Part shown: piece by piece, positions 17,241-25,862 of the stretch
How positions within the stretch are numbered: the stretch's first letter is position 1
Layout of the letters: each line of letters begins with the position of its first letter
NCBI RefSeq assembly: GCF_007741515.1
Contig: NZ_CP036263.1
Location: 682,001-746,000, forward strand
Direction of reading: 5' to 3'
Length of the DNA stretch: 64,000 nt
Origin: Adhaeretor mobilis
GTDB taxonomy: Bacteria > Planctomycetota > Planctomycetia > Pirellulales > Lacipirellulaceae
The notes under the pieces: model-generated
What the model was told of the DNA's origin: nothing
What the model saw: only the letters and a program-made list of their open reading frames with translations
The model's database searches: none
Made by a program: the position numbers and the translations under genes

Positions 17241-20200
17241 TTCAGACTTAACCTCAGCTGAAGCAGACACCACCTCCAGCTTCCAATCTTCAATCGGCGT
17301 GCCCTTCAAATCCATATTGCTACAGATGTAATGCAAGCGTTGCGTAGCCGGGCCGGTGGGCGCTGTTTCGAAGAGGCTTTGCAGGAAGTACGGCGGGATC
17401 GCTTGGTAGTAAAGGGTCACTTTCACTTGCAGGCGGCTGGTGTCTACGTTTGCTGGCAGCTTCACCTTGTAGGTCACCACGTCCGTGCCGCTGCCATCTT
17501 GGTAGCGGGCGTCGTTCTTCGCGACGGGCCCTGGGTGGGTGGCTTTGAGGAACTTACCGTTGAGTGCCGCTCCGGGGCCCTGGGCACTCCAGCCGCGTGG
17601 GAGTAGGCGATTGTCTTTAATCGTTTGGCCCGCATGAACGAAACTGGTTGAGAAGCGATGATCGGCCGAGTGCAGGAGCGTTTCGTAAATCTGCACCTGA
17701 TCGGGTCTCGTGATTACTTCGTGGTGGTGCTGGCAGCATTGCTCGTTGCCGCGGTTGGCTTCCGGGTCGGGATGCTCGTCGAAGAACTCCGATCTCAGCG
17801 GTTTCCCCTCGCCATTGAGCAGCACGCCGATCTCGTTAGTGCGGCCCGATGACCACACAATGCGTTCTTCGGAGTCGTTCTCTTGCGGCTTCTCGATAAC
17901 GAGAAATTCAAGGAACGCTCTACGAAAGCCTACGCCGCTAGGAAAACGATGGCCGACCTTGTTTTTGACTTCGACTTGCGCGATCAACTCTCCGCCAGTT
18001 AGATCCGTACTCACCTCGAGCTCTGCCACATCGTTGCGGGCTTGGCGTACGAAGTCTTGCTTGGCGTGAGCGATGTCGCTCGTTGAGCCGGTCATGAAGT
18101 CATTCTTGCGCACGCCTAGCACGTCGTCGAACTGGTTGAACATCTCGACCAGGAACACATTCAGGCCGCGGAAGTTGTGCCTTGCGTAGCCTTCCTTGCG
18201 GAGGCGAACTTTCAGCTCCTTCAATTCGACAAGGTTCTCCGCATCGGGATACGTGTCGTCCTGAATGGCGGCGATCCGTGTTTCGATCGCCTCCAGATGC
18301 AGGTCTAAATCGTCGTTGTGGTAGTCCTTGCTCATATGGCAGTCCTGGCAGGTCTGCGCTTGGGGGTTCTCTGGATTGAACTCGTTCTCGAATTCGCTGT
18401 TCAGCCACTCCAGGTAGGTCGACTGCTCGAGATGGTGATGGTACTTCTTGAACAGTGGATTCTGCTCCGCAGCCACTAATTCATCTGTGGTTTCGCCGTC
18501 TGCGTAAACCTCGTCGATGATTGGCAGGTTCACCACGTGACACGTACCGCACATTTGGGAACTCTGGATGTACGGGTTGTGCTTCGGCTTGAATCCCAGA
18601 GCGTGCTCCATCGAATACGGTGAGATTTCCTTGTCCTCGAACGGCCCGTGTAGCTCGTTGGGATTGCCGACATGGATGTTGCCGGTAATCGAAGTTTCGA
18701 GGAAGTACTCCAGATAGTGCCGGTGGTCGTCAGCCGGTTGCTCGCGCGGCTGCATTTGGTGACAGATCGTGCAGCTGATGCCGTCGCGGGCGAGCGCCCC
18801 ATAACGCCAGTCATCTGGCTTGCCGGAATCGGTGTTGGTGGCGTCTTCGCCATTGGAACCCTGCATGAGTTGAGCCAGTGCGAAGTCGTCCGTACGGCCG
18901 CCGTGGTCGTAGTCGTGCTGATGCTTGCCCATCGCCCCGTGGCAGGTGAGGCACGTTTCGACAAGGTTATCGACGAGCACTTTCGCCTGCTCAGGATCGT
19001 CGGGGAAGTCGTCTTTGATGAGCTGCATTTCGCTTTCCAACTGGGCAAAAAACACCGGATCGCGCCCGGCAAGGCCCATCGGCGTCCAGCGCCACTCGCC
19101 GTAGGGAGATAGATGCACGCCAGCGGCGCCATACTCCGCATTGTCTTCGGTTGGGTGGAACATCGTGGGCCCGAACGGTTCCAGCAAGCCGGCGTGGCAG
19201 CTCATGCACTGGTTGGAAGTGACGAACGGCTGACCCTTTTGCGGCGTGGTTTGCTGCGATTGACCCGGGCGGCGCACCACCCAGTCGTGTGTGATGGGCG
19301 GTAGGTGCTCAACCGTTCCCCGTTCGCGCGTGGCAATCGCCGGGAAGTATTTTAGAAAAGTTTGGTTCAATTGCGGCACGCATTGCTCAGGATGCGTGGC
19401 AGCGCTGCAGCGGGGGTGGCTGCTATTCAATTGCGAGCTCGCCGCACTCTTCAATAGATTCTCGGCAAGCAAGTCTTCGTTGCTCACAGGGTGGGGAGCA
19501 TCTTCGAGAGTTTCCTCAACCTCCGTCGCAACAGGCTCTTCTACATCAGGACTCTTCCGCCAGGAATCATCCACGCGAAACAGCAACGGCTCGCCTGGGT
19601 AGCCTTGGATGTTCCGCAATGCAGCAAACGTGTACTCGTTGGTTTCCCCGTGGCTTTGCGTGGAAGCGTGGCATCGCGTGCAGTAGATCCCAAAGCCGGA
19701 GATCGGGTGATCGAATGGGTACTGGTGATTATCGACGACGACTTGATCTTTGGCCGGGTTGCTCCAGAACCAGCCGTCGTGCGAGCCTGCGGCGTCCTTC
19801 ACCATGATGGTCCAGCTCGAGAGTTGCTTGAACAGTTCGTCGTCGTCGAGCCCCTCCCAACGTGCCGCAGGCGGTTCGTACTGTTCCTTGATAATCATCG
19901 CGCCGTCGGGGATGGCGGTCTTCTTGCCGTCTTCCAGCCAGGCGATGATCTCTGGCGAATAGAATATCTTTACCGCTGGGTGCGTGCCGTAGTACTTACC
20001 GTTGATGAATGGGCCCGTATCGCGCACATGCTTATCGGGTGCCCAGCCGAGTGACTTGTACTTGCGCTCATTGAGAAACGGGAAGAGGGCTGCCTCGTAG
20101 TCGGCCGTACTGAGCGTGCTGGGCAGCGGGAGATCGGCCGGCTTGCCAGTGCTGGGTTGATCGGTACTGGGCTCGTTGGAGACCCGCGTAATCGGTAGTT

Positions 20201-20327
20201 CATCATTTAATTCCGCATCCTTTTGGCGACTGGCGACGTACATCGCCGCGAAGTCCGCGATCGTGATCCACACGATAATCGCGAGGATGCTACCCAGTAT
20301 GCCATTGAAAGTGCGAGATGTGGACAA
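17238..20327 (-). CDS. Large membrane-anchored multihaem c-type cytochrome (six CxxCH)
   Basis: The 1029-residue protein has an N-terminal membrane helix (ILGSILAIIVWITIADFAA) and six haem-binding motifs: CTRCH (about residue 216), CMSCH (373), CLTCH (459), CTICH (519), CGTCH (593) and CQDCH (660). It is therefore exported and anchored on the outer face of the membrane, where it would carry electrons. About 215 residues precede the first haem and 370 residues without haem follow the last (ending LEVVSASAEVKSE), the latter with beta-sheet character (GELIAQVEVKNKVGHRFPSG). The start is TTG with an excellent aaggggag ribosome site five bases away. It is transcribed toward the toxin-antitoxin region, with a Popeye-type gene upstream in the same direction. 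The electron partner is unknown. Confidence 0.88.
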   Translation of the reverse strand: MSTSRTFNGILGSILAIIVWITIADFAAMYVASRQKDAELNDELPITRVSNEPSTDQPSTGKPADLPLPSTLSTADYEAALFPFLNERKYKSLGWAPDKHVRDTGPFINGKYYGTHPAVKIFYSPEIIAWLEDGKKTAIPDGAMIIKEQYEPPAARWEGLDDDELFKQLSSWTIMVKDAAGSHDGWFWSNPAKDQVVVDNHQYPFDHPISGFGIYCTRCHASTQSHGETNEYTFAALRNIQGYPGEPLLFRVDDSWRKSPDVEEPVATEVEETLEDAPHPVSNEDLLAENLLKSAASSQLNSSHPRCSAATHPEQCVPQLNQTFLKYFPAIATRERGTVEHLPPITHDWVVRRPGQSQQTTPQKGQPFVTSNQCMSCHAGLLEPFGPTMFHPTEDNAEYGAAGVHLSPYGEWRWTPMGLAGRDPVFFAQLESEMQLIKDDFPDDPEQAKVLVDNLVETCLTCHGAMGKHQHDYDHGGRTDDFALAQLMQGSNGEDATNTDSGKPDDWRYGALARDGISCTICHQMQPREQPADDHRHYLEYFLETSITGNIHVGNPNELHGPFEDKEISPYSMEHALGFKPKHNPYIQSSQMCGTCHVVNLPIIDEVYADGETTDELVAAEQNPLFKKYHHHLEQSTYLEWLNSEFENEFNPENPQAQTCQDCHMSKDYHNDDLDLHLEAIETRIAAIQDDTYPDAENLVELKELKVRLRKEGYARHNFRGLNVFLVEMFNQFDDVLGVRKNDFMTGSTSDIAHAKQDFVRQARNDVAELEVSTDLTGGELIAQVEVKNKVGHRFPSGVGFRRAFLEFLVIEKPQENDSEERIVWSSGRTNEIGVLLNGEGKPLRSEFFDEHPDPEANRGNEQCCQHHHEVITRPDQVQIYETLLHSADHRFSTSFVHAGQTIKDNRLLPRGWSAQGPGAALNGKFLKATHPGPVAKNDARYQDGSGTDVVTYKVKLPANVDTSRLQVKVTLYYQAIPPYFLQSLFETAPTGPATQRLHYICSNMDLKGTPIEDWKLEVVSASAEVKSE

Positions 20328-20418
20328 AAGAACTCCCCTTCACTGGAGCCGGTAAGAAAAGCAGAACGCCTATGATACCAGCGCCGAGAGTGGAGGGGCA
20401 ATCGTGTATCCGCCGAGC

Positions 20419-21093
20419 TTACATCAGCGAGGGATGGGCGTCCGCATGGCCGCGTTGGCGGAGCTTTTCTACTAAATCAGTCCCGAGTACGCCGCGTAAT
20501 TTGAAGTGAATCTGAGGGTACTCAACCAGAAAGTCTCGCAGCTTGTCTAGCGGCCAAGAGAGCACCTGGAGTTCTGTCTGGGCGATGACATCGGCACTAG
20601 CCGGTGCACCTGTCAGAAATGCCATTTCTCCGAGGAATTGATTCACACGAATGTCCGCCACGTGGCGGCCGTCGATCTGCACGCCGCCGGTTCCTCGAGC
20701 AATCAGCATTAACGCATCGACCGACTCATTCTGGCTGAGGAGCTTTGCCTCTGAGGCAACCTGCTTCCAATCGGCCACAGACAAGAGCTTGACGAACTCG
20801 CGTGCCGAGAGCGAATTGAACACCTCTCGATAGATCTGCAATTCACGCTCGCCTACGAACACCGGGCGACGTTCCCAAATCAATAAGCCGATTTGCACCA
20901 AGTTCACCGCCACAAACAGTGAACACCACGCGATCGGTTGGTACTGCGGAGATGAGTGACAGCAATAGTAGTAGGGCAGCATCGCCGCGATAGCCGCGAT
21001 GGTAACGATGCGAAGCCAGAGAATATCTCGCACCAAGTAGGCAACTAGATAAAGAATGTTGCCGAAATGAAAACCGTAAAGTGACCAATGCAT
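20419..21093 (-). CDS. Popeye-type cyclic-nucleotide-binding membrane protein
   Basis: From an ATG at 21093 the product is 224 residues: HWSLYGFHFGNILYLVAYLV opens a three-helix membrane part (to about residue 75), then a cAMP-binding-like beta barrel with NQFLGEMAFLTGAPASADVI (the phosphate-binding cassette position) and WPLDKLRDFLVEYPQIHFKL. This order, helices then a cyclic-nucleotide fold, is that of Popeye-domain proteins, which are common in planctomycetes. It probably senses a nucleotide or is an effector of it. A longer frame from 21306 exists, but its extra N-terminus is encoded by an aggatt/aacagg repeat and a palindrome, so I reject it. It lies 92 bases upstream of the cytochrome gene and may share its transcript. 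Confidence 0.8.
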   Translation of the reverse strand: MHWSLYGFHFGNILYLVAYLVRDILWLRIVTIAAIAAMLPYYYCCHSSPQYQPIAWCSLFVAVNLVQIGLLIWERRPVFVGERELQIYREVFNSLSAREFVKLLSVADWKQVASEAKLLSQNESVDALMLIARGTGGVQIDGRHVADIRVNQFLGEMAFLTGAPASADVIAQTELQVLSWPLDKLRDFLVEYPQIHFKLRGVLGTDLVEKLRQRGHADAHPSLM

Positions 21094-21179
21094 AAGAGAA
21101 CCGAAACCAAGAACCAACGGGCCAACCGAGAACAAAACGGACAGACGACAATAGTAGCAGAAATGCCTGCCGAGGGTGA

Positions 21180-21240
21180 TTCCGGCTAAATTCACAAGAC
21201 AGGTTATAGACAGGATTAACAGGATCGCCAGGATAGAGGG
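21180..21240. repeat. Short tandem-like repeat (acaggattaacaggat type)
   Basis: The stretch caagacaggttatagacagg, attaacaggatcgccaggat contains three to four imperfect gacaggat-like units. The complementary words atcctgtcgat/aatcctgtcgac occur in the direct repeats at 16360 and 17215. It encodes a spurious hydrophobic peptide in the extended Popeye frame. Confidence 0.45.
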
Positions 21241-21301
21241 TTCCGCCCGACGAGCCCAAGTCTTGTTCATCCTCAGTAACACGGCAAAGTTCGCTGAAAG
21301 T

Positions 21302-21393
21302 GTCATTCCGAATGGAGTCGAACGACTGAGGAATCCGGCCGGAACCCGGGGTTGACCGGATTCCTCGGTCGGCTAGCCTCCCTTCGGAATGAC
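21302..21393. repeat. Two-arm palindromic repeat upstream of the HI0933 gene
   Basis: gtcattccgaa (21302-21312) pairs with ttcggaatgac (21383-21393), and inside gaggaatccgg (21328-21338) pairs with ccggattcctc (21356-21366); all are perfect 11-mers. One arm recurs at 5175-5210. It sits between the divergently transcribed Popeye and flavoprotein genes. Confidence 0.7.
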
Positions 21394-21424
21394 TCCTGCC
21401 TGTCTATCTAAGAGTACAAGCTTT

Positions 21425-22690
21425 ATGACTTGGGATGTTGTCATCGTTGGAGCGGGAGCAGCGGGACTGCTCGCCGGCATTCGCGCCAGCGAGCGAGGGC
21501 TGCGCACTTTGCTCCTGGAGAAAAACGCTCGCCCTGGCGTGAAAATCCTGATGTCGGGTGGCACCCGTTGCAATCTTACCCACGCGACCGATGCCCGCGG
21601 GATCGTAGAAGCGTATGGCCGCCCCGGGCGATTTCTGCACTCCGCGTTGGCAACTCTCTCGCCAGACGAACTGATCGAGCTTTTTGCCAACGAGGGTGTC
21701 GCTACGAAAGTGGAAGATACCGGTAAGGTGTTTCCTGTGAGCAATCGAGCCGCCGATGTGCTAGCGGCCCTCATGGAGCGACTCCAGCGGAGCGGCTGCC
21801 AGTTGAATTTGAACGAGCCGCTCACGAAGCTCAGCAAGATCGAGAGCGGCTTCGAGCTGCGAACCTCCAACACGACTTACGAATCCCAGAACGTGATTGT
21901 CACGACTGGTGGCAAATCCTACCCCGGTAGCGGCACCACAGGCGACGGCTACGCATGGTTGGAGCAACTGGGACACACGATTGTGCCACCCCGCCCGTCG
22001 CTCACTCCCGTGACGACCGATGTCTCCTGGGTGGCAAAGCTCAAGGGAGTCACAATCCCGAAGGTTGGCGTGGGTGTTGTGCCGCTGAAGGATATTCAGC
22101 TAGGACAATCCACCGGCAAGCAAAAACCATTGGCCGAGGCGTGCGATTCATTCCTCTTCACGCACTTCGGCCTTTCGGGTCCCGCGATCCTGGACGTGAG
22201 CCGTGCCATCACCGGCCACGATAAACCGCGTGAGCTAGCTTTGCGCTGCGACTTCGTCCCCTACCTGAACGGCGAACAACTCTTCATGCAACTACGCCAA
22301 GAATGCCAGCAGAACCCGCGCAAGCAAATCGTTACCTTGCTACCGGGTTGGCTGCCGCGACGTTTGGCGGAAACCTTAGTGGAGCTCCTCGACCTGACCG
22401 AACGCCGAGCCGCAGAATTGAGTAATCGTCACCTGCGACAGCTAGCAACGGCGATGAAAGAGACGCACATCCCGATCAGCGGCACGCGCGGTTTCAAGAA
22501 GGCAGAAGTCACCGCAGGGGGCGTAGCGCTCAAGGAAGTTGATTCCTCAACCATGCAAAGCAAGTTAGTCGCCGGATTGTATTTAGCCGGCGAGATTCTC
22601 GACCTCGATGGACCGATCGGCGGCTATAATTTCCAAGCCGCATTCAGCACCGCCTGGCTAGCGGGCTCTTCGGTGGAAGCTGGTGCCTAG
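21425..22690 (+). CDS. HI0933/BaiN-family flavoprotein, NAD(P)/FAD-dependent oxidoreductase
   Basis: This 421-residue protein starts with the FAD-binding motif DVVIVGAGAAGLLAGIRA and has the signature KILMSGGTRCNLTH near residue 45, which defines the HI0933/YhiN family. The C-terminal motif (VAGLYLAGEILDLDGPIGGY and NFQAAFSTAWLAG) closes the FAD site. A middle domain (about 195-345) is also typical. The biological substrate of these widespread flavoproteins is unresolved; BaiN reduces bile-acid intermediates in gut bacteria, but that need not apply here. The ATG at 21425 follows the family start; an ATG at 21389 would extend into a palindrome. Confidence 0.92.
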   Translation: MTWDVVIVGAGAAGLLAGIRASERGLRTLLLEKNARPGVKILMSGGTRCNLTHATDARGIVEAYGRPGRFLHSALATLSPDELIELFANEGVATKVEDTGKVFPVSNRAADVLAALMERLQRSGCQLNLNEPLTKLSKIESGFELRTSNTTYESQNVIVTTGGKSYPGSGTTGDGYAWLEQLGHTIVPPRPSLTPVTTDVSWVAKLKGVTIPKVGVGVVPLKDIQLGQSTGKQKPLAEACDSFLFTHFGLSGPAILDVSRAITGHDKPRELALRCDFVPYLNGEQLFMQLRQECQQNPRKQIVTLLPGWLPRRLAETLVELLDLTERRAAELSNRHLRQLATAMKETHIPISGTRGFKKAEVTAGGVALKEVDSSTMQSKLVAGLYLAGEILDLDGPIGGYNFQAAFSTAWLAGSSVEAGA

Positions 22691-22694
22691 TTTC

Positions 22695-22771
22695 GTAGGG
22701 TATGTCGAGTCGAACGAGGCGTACCACGCCCTCGGTTTGTGTTACGCCTCGCTCCACTCGACATACCCTAC
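22695..22771. repeat. Palindromic repeat / probable terminator after the flavoprotein gene
   Basis: gtagggtatgtcgagt (22695-22710) and actcgacataccctac (22756-22771) are perfect 16-base arms, and the stem continues with cgaggcgta/tacgcctcg. The inner arm (tacgcctcgctccgctcgac) recurs at 61370-61390, so this is also a dispersed repeat. It is 5 bases after the stop codon. Confidence 0.75.
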
Positions 22772-22868
22772 AGACTGAGAGAATTTCCGAGTATTTTCTT
22801 ATCCCTTGCGTGAGCTTGTAAACTCTCGGCTCGGGAAGGTTCCTTGGCTCAGGAAATTCCTTCAGTCA

Positions 22869-23588
22869 TCAAATCTCCACACTCGGGTTCTCGAAGCCAA
22901 ATCGCTCGCCAGCCTTCCAGGCATTACGGTCATTTCCATCGTTGGGAATGCCGCCAGCGTCCTTCAACATGCGTGCGAGGTGCAGGCAATTCCAGGACAT
23001 GATCGTCGTGTTGCGTTGCGTGAAATCGTTGTCGAAGCCGACACGTCTACCATCGTCCTGCTCATCGCCGTAGGAAGGTCCGGGGCCCGCCTCGCCAATC
23101 CAACCACAATCGGCTTGGGGCGGAATGGTGTACCCCAAGTGGTTGAGGGCGAAAGCGATAGTCATTGCCGTGTGCTTGATCCCATCTTCGTTTCCGGTGA
23201 TGACGCAGCCACCGACTTTGCCGTAGTAAATCGACTGCCCGCGATCGTTGAGTTCTCCTGACATCGCGTAGAGTCGCTCGATGAGAATGCGGCAGATCGA
23301 GCTTTCCTCTCCCAGCCAAAGCGGAGTCCCGATGATGAGAATATCAGCTGCGGTGACTTTCTCCCAAAGCGAAGGCCACTCGTCTTTAGCCCAGCCATGT
23401 TCGGTCATGTCTGGGTAGATTCCTGGCGGAACGTCGCGAGCAGCCAAATGCAAGTGCTCCACCGATACACCATTCTTCTCCATAATGCCGGCCGATGCAT
23501 TGAGCAGCAATCGGGTGTGGCTTGCGGTTTCCTTCCGCTTGAGGGATGTATTGACGAAGAGAGCGCGAAGATCAGCGAAATCAGTCAT
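22869..23588 (-). CDS. Flavodoxin-fold NAD(P)H-dependent FMN reductase-like protein
   Basis: The 239-residue protein has the flavin-binding start LRALFVNTSLKRKETASHTR, then ADILIIGTPLWLGEESSICR (the P-x-W-type FMN loop) and KVGGCVITGNEDGIKHTAMT, the pattern of NADPH-dependent FMN reductase/flavodoxin-fold quinone reductases. It is cytosolic, with no signal peptide. A C-terminal stretch (MSWNCLHLARMLKDAGGIP) is typical of a subset of these enzymes. The ATG at 23588 is preceded by caaggtgctct; upstream codons to 23636 are unlikely to be translated. The physiological acceptor is unknown. Confidence 0.85.
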   Translation of the reverse strand: MTDFADLRALFVNTSLKRKETASHTRLLLNASAGIMEKNGVSVEHLHLAARDVPPGIYPDMTEHGWAKDEWPSLWEKVTAADILIIGTPLWLGEESSICRILIERLYAMSGELNDRGQSIYYGKVGGCVITGNEDGIKHTAMTIAFALNHLGYTIPPQADCGWIGEAGPGPSYGDEQDDGRRVGFDNDFTQRNTTIMSWNCLHLARMLKDAGGIPNDGNDRNAWKAGERFGFENPSVEI

Positions 23589-23788
23589 AGAGCACCTTGG
23601 GATGGGTAGATTCTGGGAAATCGTGGGGAGTCTCACGTCAGTATTCTTAGGATAATGCGTACCTGCAGCACTCGACAGCCTACCGTCGTAGCCAGTGGAT
23701 CGTCTGTGGCACGGCTCACCAAACTCGACTGCAGCACTGGTCGGCGACAGAGAAGTGTGTCAACTTAATATCTCTCAACAATTATCCC

Positions 23789-23861
23789 TGAGCCGAGATG
23801 CGTTAGCACTCGGTTTGTCCCTGTGCACGCTCCCACCCGAGTGCCAACACATCTCGGCTCA
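23789..23861. repeat. Palindromic repeat with 25-base arms upstream of the CDF transporter
   Basis: tgagccgagatg-cgttagcactcgg (23789-23813) and ccgagtgccaac-acatctcggctca (23837-23861) are complementary at 23 of 25 positions. It lies between two divergently transcribed starts, so it is not a terminator. The longest possible reading frame of the transporter begins inside it. Confidence 0.7.
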
Positions 23862-23888
23862 GAACTCATTGCTACGAATATAACTGCT

Positions 23889-24806
23889 TTGTCCCACTCT
23901 CATTCACACGGCCACGCACACGATCATGGCGTTACCAACTACGGGCGAGCTTTCGCGCTGGGTGTTGCGCTGAATGTGCTCTACGTGCTCGTAGAAGCTG
24001 GTTACGGGTTGTATGCCGGCTCGCTGGCACTGCTGTCGGACGCGGGGCATAACCTGAGCGACGTGTTCGGGCTGCTATTGGCCTGGGGCGGGCACGCGTT
24101 GGCCCAGAAGCCACCTACAAGCCGTCGGACGTACGGTTATCGGGGCACGACGATTCTGGCAGCTTTCTTGAATGCGCTGTTACTGCTGGTGGCGATTGGT
24201 GCGATCTCCTGGGAAGCGATCGGCCGCTTTGGCGACCCGGCACCGACGGCTGGGCTGCCGATTATCATCGTGGCGTCAATCGGCGTGGTGATCAACACGG
24301 CGACAGCGCTACTTTTTGTAAGTGGGCGCAAGAGCGATTTGAATTTGCAGGGAGCCTACCTTCACATGGCCGCCGATGCGGCCGTTTCGGTTGGCGTTGT
24401 GATCGCCGGCATCGCGATCTACTTCACGCAGCTTGCCTGGATCGATCCGGCAGTTAGCTTGTTGATTGCCGGCGCGATCTTTGCCAGCACCTGGGGCCTA
24501 TTGCGGGAGTCGATCAACCTCACGACACAAGCGGTTCCTGCCGCGATTGATCCCAATACGGTCACAGACTATCTCGCCAACGTGGCTGGCGTTACCGAAG
24601 TTCACGATCTGCACATCTGGGCAATGAGCACCACGGAAGTGGCGCTGACAGTACACCTAGTGAAGCCAGAGTTAGCCGATGAAGACGAATTGCTCTGCGA
24701 AATTCAGACTGCGTTGCACGACCACTTCGGCATCGAGCATGCCACGATTCAGATCGAGCGGGGCCACGGACCGATGTGCGATCACGCCTCGCCGGAGCGG
24801 GTGTAA
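23889..24806 (+). CDS. CDF-family zinc/cation efflux transporter
   Basis: This about 306-residue inner-membrane protein exports divalent cations such as zinc in exchange for protons. It has a His-rich N-terminus (HSHSHGHAHDHG), six membrane helices, the transport-site signature LLSDAGHNLSDVFG (helix 2) and a matching AYLHMAADAAVSVG (helix 5), and a cytoplasmic domain with VTEVHDLHIWAM, which is CzcD/ZitB-like. The start is uncertain: TTG at 23889 gives a natural start at SHSHSHG, whereas a GTG at 23823 lies inside the palindromic repeat. No metal regulator is adjacent. Confidence 0.88.
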   Translation: MSHSHSHGHAHDHGVTNYGRAFALGVALNVLYVLVEAGYGLYAGSLALLSDAGHNLSDVFGLLLAWGGHALAQKPPTSRRTYGYRGTTILAAFLNALLLLVAIGAISWEAIGRFGDPAPTAGLPIIIVASIGVVINTATALLFVSGRKSDLNLQGAYLHMAADAAVSVGVVIAGIAIYFTQLAWIDPAVSLLIAGAIFASTWGLLRESINLTTQAVPAAIDPNTVTDYLANVAGVTEVHDLHIWAMSTTEVALTVHLVKPELADEDELLCEIQTALHDHFGIEHATIQIERGHGPMCDHASPERV

Positions 24807-24831
24807 GTGGGTAGTGTGCTATTATTGCCGT

Positions 24832-25281
24832 ATGAGAAATTCCACAAAACAAACGCCCTGGTGGGCAAGCTGGCTGATGCTTGCCGTAGGCATCCTGATC
24901 ATGATGGTGGCGACGAACGTCATTCCCTCCGAAGATGAAAAGTTCCATGTTCCTCGTTGGGTGGTCTTTGTTTGCGGAATGCTGTTTGTGACTCCCGGAA
25001 TGGCTGAATTGCTGCCGGGAGGGAAGCGAACGGCGAGATTCGCCTTCAGTTTCATGCTGGCGTGCTTCGGAACGATCGGCGGTGCGGTTGCCCTGCTTGG
25101 CGACTCTGCAGGCTTCTCCGGGGGGATTCCGTTTGTTTCCCAAGGGACCAATGCCACCATTGCCCGCTGGGTGTTTGGCGGCGGAGCATTGCTATGCTTT
25201 CTCTTCGCAGGCCTCGTTCTCTGCGGGAAGGGGAAGATGAGTGGTAACCCCGTCAAGGAAGCTGAAAATGAGCATGAATGA
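24832..25281 (+). CDS. Unknown four-helix membrane protein, tandem paralogue A
   Basis: The 149-residue product begins TKQTPWWASWLMLAVGILIM and has four hydrophobic segments, a conserved VVFVCGMLFVTPGMAELLPG after helix 2, and a short charged tail. The next gene encodes a protein with the same layout (PWWVALIFGAVGSAMM; WLLFVCGILFAAAGVSLVLP; GTNATIARWVFGGGALLCF against ETNTTIGRVIFGMGAVFCL), so the pair arose by duplication. No function is known. It starts 26 bases after the transporter stop and probably shares its transcript. Confidence 0.7.
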   Translation: MRNSTKQTPWWASWLMLAVGILIMMVATNVIPSEDEKFHVPRWVVFVCGMLFVTPGMAELLPGGKRTARFAFSFMLACFGTIGGAVALLGDSAGFSGGIPFVSQGTNATIARWVFGGGALLCFLFAGLVLCGKGKMSGNPVKEAENEHE

Positions 25282-25723
25282 GAATAGGCCTCCTTGGTGG
25301 GTGGCATTGATCTTTGGGGCGGTTGGCTCGGCGATGATGCTCGTTGCCGTGGGGGCAATTCCGCTGCTAGAGGAAGACTTTCAAGAGGACCCGGCTTGGT
25401 TGCTCTTTGTATGCGGCATCTTGTTTGCTGCAGCCGGTGTGTCGCTAGTTTTACCGACCGAGCCGCGCTGGCTCAGGCTCATTGTCGTCGCAAGTGTCCC
25501 GCTTTGTATGTCAATCCTAGGGGCATGGGCTGCGTGCAGTTATGATGCTCGGCTCGATGATGAGGGGTTTCAATTGCCTTTTGTCTCGGAAGAAACCAAT
25601 ACAACGATTGGCAGAGTGATCTTCGGCATGGGAGCGGTTTTTTGCCTATGGTTAACGACGATGGCATTACGCGGCAAAGGTCACGTGGTTGGCGACCAGG
25701 GGGATGAAGACCCGTCGAACTAG
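25268..25723 (+). CDS. Unknown four-helix membrane protein, tandem paralogue B
   Basis: This 151-residue protein is the paralogue of the preceding one (PPWWVALIFGAVGSAMMLVA and the conserved WLLFVCGILFAAAG). Its start (ATG at 25268, or ATG at 25274) lies inside the last codons of the upstream gene, so translation is probably coupled. The ribosome site aaggaag precedes both. Divergence between the copies is high in the loops, but the membrane segments and the motif TNxTIxRxxFGxGA are shared, which suggests an old duplication. Confidence 0.7.
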   Translation: MSMNENRPPWWVALIFGAVGSAMMLVAVGAIPLLEEDFQEDPAWLLFVCGILFAAAGVSLVLPTEPRWLRLIVVASVPLCMSILGAWAACSYDARLDDEGFQLPFVSEETNTTIGRVIFGMGAVFCLWLTTMALRGKGHVVGDQGDEDPSN

Positions 25724-25862
25724 TGCTTCTCAAGAAGGGTGCAGTTTGACTAGCCAATATTTGGCCGCGATGCTTCTTCGCGCAAGTCGCAGCTCGCCGG
25801 CTAGCAGGTTCCAGTGTATGATGACCAGTGGTCAGGCAACTCTTACTTACGGAGACACGACC

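Noticed and set aside
21094..21306. N-terminal extension of the Popeye protein
   Set aside because: It is encoded by a repeat and a palindrome arm, has no ribosome site, and does not resemble the family.
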